17,240 nucleotides of DNA from Bog-756 sp037141235 (GTDB lineage: Bacteria > Actinomycetota > Acidimicrobiia > Acidimicrobiales > RAAP-2). The stretch covers positions 1-17,240 of the forward strand of contig JBAXCY010000045.1 in NCBI GenBank assembly GCA_037141235.1, written 5' to 3'. The notes beneath the pieces were generated by a model. The model had not been told where the DNA came from, searched no databases, and was given only the letters and a program-made list of their open reading frames with translations. Positions 13,999-17,240 of this stretch are shown one piece after another. The translations under genes were made by a program, and so were the position numbers. Position 1 is the stretch's first letter, and each line of letters opens with the position of its first letter.

Positions 13999-14877
13999 GT
14001 GGCCCTGGAACCTCCGACGCCGGCCGTGGACGCTGGCGACACTGTCGGTGGTGGCTGGGTACTCGGTCTGATTCGGGCCTGCCACTTCCAACCCACTCTG
14101 GCCGTGACGGCCATGACCACCGGTTTGGCCGTGCTGGCCGGCCGAGGAGCCCTCGGTTGCCTGGCCGTGGCCGTGGCTGTGCTGGCTGGCCAGCTCTCCA
14201 CCGGATGGAGCAACGACTGGTTCGATGCCGGCCGTGACATCGCCACTGGGCGGATGGACAAGCCCATTGTGTCCGGCGCCGTCAGCATGGGCATGGTGCG
14301 GGCGGCTGCCTGCACGGCCCTGGTGGCGGCAGTTCCTTTGTCCCTGCTGTCCGGATGGCGGGCGGCCATCGTCCATCTGGTAGCGATCGCGTCAGCCTGG
14401 GCCTACAACCTCGGAATCAAGGCCACGGTGGCCAGCCCGCTCCCCTACGCCCTCTCCTTCGGGCTCCTCCCGGCCTTCGTCACCCTCGGGCTGCCCGGCC
14501 ATCCTTGGCCTCGTCCGGCCATCATGCTTGCCACTGCGCTGCTCGGTATCGGCGCCCACTTCATCAACACCCTGGCTGACCGGGAGGACGATGCCCAGTC
14601 CGGTATCGCCGGCCTCCCCCAACGCATGACCGCGCGCGACGCGCTGCTCACTGGAGTGGTGCTGATGACATCGTGTGCTGTCGTGATCTGGATGCTGGGG
14701 GGCAGTGCCCGAGGGGTCCAGTCGGCGCTGCTTGCTGCATCCTTGGCGGCTGCCGCCATGGTCGTCTTCACCACCCTTCGGTCAAAACCCCGGGCTGCGT
14801 GGTCGTGGACGTTGGTGACCGTCGTCACCTGTCTGCTGATGTTCGCCGTGTCGCGCCCATCGCTGGTGGCTGGCTGA
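13999..14877 (+). CDS. UbiA-family prenyltransferase
   Basis: From GTG 13999 this is a 292-aa polytopic membrane protein with about eight or nine hydrophobic segments. The two Asp-rich motifs that bind Mg2+-prenyl diphosphate are present: NDWFDAGRD (72-80) and DREDD (194-198). The family attaches isoprenoid chains to aromatic or other acceptors, as in menaquinone and related pathways. The acceptor cannot be told from sequence and no quinone genes are nearby. The same frame is open back to 13786, but that extension reads the end of the GGDEF-EAL gene out of frame and lacks prenyltransferase character, so the short form is preferred. GTG 14026 is another possible start. Its position after a cyclic di-GMP gene appears incidental. 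Confidence 0.85.
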   Translation: MALEPPTPAVDAGDTVGGGWVLGLIRACHFQPTLAVTAMTTGLAVLAGRGALGCLAVAVAVLAGQLSTGWSNDWFDAGRDIATGRMDKPIVSGAVSMGMVRAAACTALVAAVPLSLLSGWRAAIVHLVAIASAWAYNLGIKATVASPLPYALSFGLLPAFVTLGLPGHPWPRPAIMLATALLGIGAHFINTLADREDDAQSGIAGLPQRMTARDALLTGVVLMTSCAVVIWMLGGSARGVQSALLAASLAAAAMVVFTTLRSKPRAAWSWTLVTVVTCLLMFAVSRPSLVAG

Positions 14878-14983
14878 TCCCGCCCATCGACTGGGCTCGT
14901 GCACATTCTGCAACCGAGTTAGCGTGTTGTCAGGACCTTCGCCTCTGCCGGCGGTGCCGTCCGATCCTTACCATGGGGAGTGA

Positions 14984-15001
14984 GGAATCCTTCCGGATTC
15001 C
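14984..15001. terminator. Perfect 7-bp stem, 4-nt loop hairpin
   Basis: GGAATCC (14984-14990), loop TTCC, GGATTCC (14995-15001) form a compact perfect stem-loop about 105 bp after the UbiA stop. There is no T-run on either side. It may end the UbiA transcript in a rho-independent-like way without U-tract, or belong to an unknown RNA. Confidence 0.4.
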
Positions 15002-15064
15002 AATGGAGGCGCCCTTGCGATTACCCACCGGTTTCCCGTTCTGAGGGCGGGTGGCGAGGGATCG

Positions 15065-15080
15065 ACGGGTGGTCACCCGT
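15065..15080. promoter_or_regulatory. Operator-like dyad ACGGGTG-GT-CACCCGT
   Basis: Two perfect 7-bp arms separated by 2 bp make a 16-bp inverted repeat, the size expected for a dimeric repressor such as a TetR or GntR member. It is about 180 bp upstream of the predicted promoter of the SDR-kinase operon, which is far for simple repression. No regulator gene is adjacent. Confidence 0.4.
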
Positions 15081-15258
15081 AGGCCCAGGTTCGTCGTGGA
15101 CATGCAGCTCGAAGTCGGAGCGATGTCAAGACAGGAACGTCCCCAGTTCCCTGGTAGCCACTCCCCACCACTGCCTGCTCTCCGAAGTCATACAGAGTCG
15201 AGCGCCCGGTCCCATGGTTGTGGGGCGGGCGCTGGCTCGCGTCACGGGGAACTCGCGT

Positions 15259-15287
15259 AGACGGCGGCCGGCTCGGTTGGCTACCGT
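15259..15287 (+). promoter_or_regulatory. Putative promoter of the leader ORF-SDR-kinase operon
   Basis: TAGACG (15259-15264, four of six matches to TTGACA), a 17-bp spacer and TACCGT (15282-15287) precede ATG 15294 by six bases. The -10 and its distance to the ATG are identical to those in front of the aldo/keto reductase, pointing to a leaderless transcript. Confidence 0.5.
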
Positions 15288-15293
15288 GCAGCC

Positions 15294-15368
15294 ATGCCAC
15301 CGGCTGTGTCACGGGAATCCACGTTGCGAGCACCGCTTCGGCTTCCGACCGCGTCGAGCTGTTTGTGA
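15294..15368 (+). CDS. Putative 24-codon leader peptide coupled to the SDR
   Basis: An ATG six bases after a TACCGT -10 box opens a 24-codon frame (MPPAVSRES... ending SSCL). Its TGA (15366-15368) overlaps the ATG of the SDR by one base (TGATG). The SDR has no clear Shine-Dalgarno sequence, so ribosomes that load on the leaderless start and terminate could re-initiate on the SDR. The peptide contains four Arg and five Leu or Val residues but no run of one amino acid, so classic attenuation by charged tRNA is not evident. It is too short for coding statistics, so the call rests on position and the overlap. Confidence 0.42.
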   Translation: MPPAVSRESTLRAPLRLPTASSCL

Positions 15369-16162
15369 TGTCGTCGTCGGTAGTTGCTTCCCTCGAAGGA
15401 AAGGTGGCGATCGTCACCGGTGCCGCCCGCGGGATCGGTGCCACCACCGCCGTGCACCTTGCCGCACTCGGAGCCAGGGTCGCAGTCACCGACCGCGACG
15501 CTGATGGTGCCCGAGCGGTGGCCGAGCAGATCAATGGTCAGGGCGACGAGGCCATCGGGCTGACCTGCGACGTGTCCGATGCCCCGTCCGTGGAAGCGAT
15601 GGTCCGTGAGGTCCATACCCGCTTCGGGGGCGTCGATCTACTCGACCACAACGCTGCCTATACGGACTTCCGCACCGACCTAGGGGCCGAGGATGTCGAC
15701 CTCGACACGTGGGACCGGGTCATGGCGACCAATACCACCGGTGGGCTGGTGCTGATCCGCCAGGTCATCCCCCTGATGCGGGCCAGGGGAGGGGGCTCTA
15801 TCGTGCTGATCTCCTCGGGGTCGGCGTCCATCGGCGAGCACCGGCGAGTCGCCTATGGCGTGTCCAAGGCAGCCATCGAGCAGCTGGGCCGCCATGTGGC
15901 TGCCCGCTACGGCCGAGATGGGATCCGGTGCAACATGATCGCCCCCGGTTTCATCCTCACCGACACGGCGGCCCGGGGCGTCCCCGAAGCCGGCAGGGTT
16001 CGCCTCGCCGAGCAGAACCCACTCGGCCGACTGGGTACACCCGACGATGTAGCGGCCGTCGTCGGCTTCCTCTTGTCCGACAGTGCGGGCTTCATCAACG
16101 GCCAGGTCGTGCGGGTAGACGGCGGGCTCACCATCAGCCCCCGACTGGCCGGCCTCGAATGA
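15368..16162 (+). CDS. Short-chain dehydrogenase/reductase (SDR)
   Basis: This is a 264-aa classical SDR: TGAARGIG (17-24), Asp42 after beta-2 (NAD-type preference), Asn122, and catalytic Ser150, Tyr163 and Lys167 (YGVSK), then IAPGFILTDTAA (191-202) and the C-terminal FINGQVVRVDGG (242-253). The usual NAG is HNAAY (Asn95-Ala-Ala), a mild variant. It probably oxidises or reduces a hydroxy/keto acyl or steroid-like substrate. ATG 15368 is preferred because the SDR fold begins nine residues later; the frame is open upstream to 15218, but that part has no SDR features. It overlaps the next gene by 4 bp (ATGA), so it should be made together with the kinase-like protein. Confidence 0.92.
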   Translation: MSSSVVASLEGKVAIVTGAARGIGATTAVHLAALGARVAVTDRDADGARAVAEQINGQGDEAIGLTCDVSDAPSVEAMVREVHTRFGGVDLLDHNAAYTDFRTDLGAEDVDLDTWDRVMATNTTGGLVLIRQVIPLMRARGGGSIVLISSGSASIGEHRRVAYGVSKAAIEQLGRHVAARYGRDGIRCNMIAPGFILTDTAARGVPEAGRVRLAEQNPLGRLGTPDDVAAVVGFLLSDSAGFINGQVVRVDGGLTISPRLAGLE

Positions 16163-17240
16163 CCCGTGCCTCCGATCGGGTTCCCGGTGACTCGGGCCGA
16201 GGCGCCCATCCGTTGCTGTTAGGGCCGGCTGAGGTCCGACGCTCAGCCGACGATGTGGACGCCGGCTGGCTGACCACGGTCCTGGGGTCCCAAGGACTCC
16301 TTCCCCGAGATGCCGCTGTCATCAGTTTCTCCCCCGAACCCGTCGGCACCGGACAGATGTCCGACACGGTCCGTTTCAATTTGCGCACGGAGCCAGCCGG
16401 TATCGGCCCAGCCAGCGTGGTGGGGAAGTTCGCGTCTCTGGACACCATGAGTCACGCCACCGGAAAGATCATGCGGGCCTACGAGGTCGAAGTGCGCTTC
16501 TACATCGAGGTGGCGCCACGGGTGGGGACCCGCCTGCCCCGGGTGCTGTTTGCCGCGCTCGATCCCGACGAGGCATGGTTCACCCTCCTGCTCGAGGACG
16601 TGCACAACGCCACCCAGGGCGACGAGATCGACGGATGCGATGCCACCGTCGCCGCTGCGGCGATCGGGCAGATGGCCGCCCTCCACGCCCCGTGCTGGGG
16701 AGACACTGACCTGGCACGGCGGGAGTGGATCAATCGGGCCACCCCGGCAGGCGAGGAGTTCACCGCGGCGATCGTTGCCGGGGTCTTACCGGGCTTCCTC
16801 AGTCGATACCGGGACCGGCTGGCGCCAGATCACATCGAAGTGCTCGAGTCCTTCATGCCCCACCTCAGCTCCTGGATGACGAGGGAGCGAGGTCCGCGGA
16901 CGATCGTCCATGCCGACTTCCGCCTGGACAACCTCCTGTTCACCCCCGACCGTCCCGATCCGGTGGTGGTCGACTTCCAGACCATCAACTGGGGAATGGG
17001 CGCCTACGACCTGGCGTACTTCATCGGAGGCAGTCTGGAGCCCGAGGTGCGCAGGCCCGCACAGGACGAGCTCATCGCTGGCTATTACGAGGCACTTGTC
17101 GACCGGGGCGTCGAGGGCTACTCGCTCGAGTCGCTGGTGGCGGACTACCGCACGGAGTGCTTCGGCGGACTGATGATGGGAGTCGGGGCCTCGATGATGG
17201 TCAAGCAGACCGACCGGGGAGACCGGATGTTCCTGGCCAG
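16159..17240 (+). CDS. APH/ecdysteroid-kinase-like phosphotransferase (runs off right edge)
   Basis: The frame opens with ATG 16159 inside the SDR stop (ATGA) and is still open at the window end, with 360 codons visible. The protein-kinase-like fold shows FRLDNLLF preceded by VHAD, giving the catalytic loop HADFRLDN (His251, Asp253, Asn258), and VVDFQ with the metal-binding Asp272. A plausible ATP lysine is in VVGKFAS (near residue 90). The tail (DLAYFIGG, GLMMGVGASMMVKQTDRGD) resembles bacterial members of the EcKL/DUF1679 branch of the APH superfamily. Such enzymes phosphorylate hydroxyl groups of small molecules, and antibiotic resistance is not implied. Only the last residues appear missing. 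Coupling with an SDR suggests that the alcohol made or used by the SDR is the phosphate acceptor, which is inference. Confidence 0.88.
   Translation, partial: MTRASDRVPGDSGRGAHPLLLGPAEVRRSADDVDAGWLTTVLGSQGLLPRDAAVISFSPEPVGTGQMSDTVRFNLRTEPAGIGPASVVGKFASLDTMSHATGKIMRAYEVEVRFYIEVAPRVGTRLPRVLFAALDPDEAWFTLLLEDVHNATQGDEIDGCDATVAAAAIGQMAALHAPCWGDTDLARREWINRATPAGEEFTAAIVAGVLPGFLSRYRDRLAPDHIEVLESFMPHLSSWMTRERGPRTIVHADFRLDNLLFTPDRPDPVVVDFQTINWGMGAYDLAYFIGGSLEPEVRRPAQDELIAGYYEALVDRGVEGYSLESLVADYRTECFGGLMMGVGASMMVKQTDRGDRMFLA

Larger units (their letters stand above)
14878..15258. other. About 380 bp without a convincing gene
   Basis: The region between UbiA and the promoter of the next operon has only short ORFs of poor quality, such as 15051-15260, whose product is Arg/Ser/His-rich with no domain. 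It contains a strong hairpin (14984-15001) and a dyad (15065-15080), listed separately. No tRNA, or riboswitch that I can recognise, is present. A small RNA is possible but not supported beyond the structure. Confidence 0.55.

Noticed and set aside
15051..15260. 69-codon ORF in the UbiA-SDR gap
   Set aside because: It has a GTG start, a low-complexity product with no domain, and runs into the predicted -35 box of the next operon.
15218..15367. N-terminal extension of the second SDR
   Set aside because: The SDR fold starts just after ATG 15368, and the extension has no domain; the predicted promoter lies inside it.
1..17240. CRISPR, tRNA, rRNA, transposase, integrase or attachment site
   Set aside because: None was recognised; the tandem repeats have no spacers and no att-like duplication flanks any block.
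16159..17240. Aminoglycoside resistance gene
   Set aside because: The APH fold is shared by many metabolic kinases; the tail and the SDR-coupled context fit the EcKL-like branch instead.

Overview
The window looks like chromosomal DNA of a high-GC actinobacterium. The evidence is consistently GC-rich third codon positions, long shadow ORFs on both strands, several fatty-acid or steroid-type acyl-CoA enzymes, a DinB/MDMPI-fold protein of the kind common in mycothiol-producing bacteria, and TANNNT -10 boxes placed directly before start codons, as in actinobacterial leaderless genes. Acidimicrobiia would fit the gene mix, but that is an inference. I see no rRNA, tRNA, CRISPR array, insertion sequence, integrase or phage module.

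Left third (1-5248, minus strand): a five-gene run reads MDMPI-fold protein -> DsbA/GST-kappa-like protein -> acyl-CoA synthetase -> acyl-CoA dehydrogenase -> cytochrome P450 (cut by the left edge). Two junctions overlap (TGATG and ATGA), one gap of 85 bp carries a hairpin, and the last gap is 24 bp. A near-consensus promoter (TTGACA-N17-TAGGCT) with a small dyad just past the expected start site lies in the divergent region 5249-5440. The set suggests oxidation and CoA activation of a hydrophobic carboxylic acid such as a lipid or steroid side chain.

Middle (5441-8875, plus strand): a second acyl-CoA dehydrogenase, resembling ACAD10/11 at its C-terminus, is coupled to a short-chain dehydrogenase. 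Then comes a separate two-gene cassette, a small HTH protein followed by a VWA protein with an intact MIDAS motif and a lysine-rich repeat tail. Its promoter (TTGACA-N17-TAGACT) sits so close to the ATG that the mRNA should be leaderless.

Signalling block (9009-13922): a soluble PAS-PAS-GGDEF diguanylate cyclase (minus) is divergent from an aldo/keto reductase (plus), which is followed by a membrane-anchored PAS-GGDEF-EAL protein. Both GGDEF domains keep the active-site motif and the RxxD inhibitory site, and the EAL domain looks catalytically complete, so both making and breaking of cyclic di-GMP are encoded here.

Right end (13999-17240, plus strand): a UbiA-family prenyltransferase, about 400 bp without a convincing gene but with a hairpin and a dyad, then a probable leaderless 24-codon leader ORF whose stop overlaps the start of a second short-chain dehydrogenase (TGATG), which in turn overlaps (ATGA) an APH/ecdysteroid-kinase-like phosphotransferase cut by the right edge.

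A recurring oddity is short tandem repeats, several of them in frame near protein N-termini (12, 6, 12 and 15 bp units in four genes) plus others in non-coding gaps.
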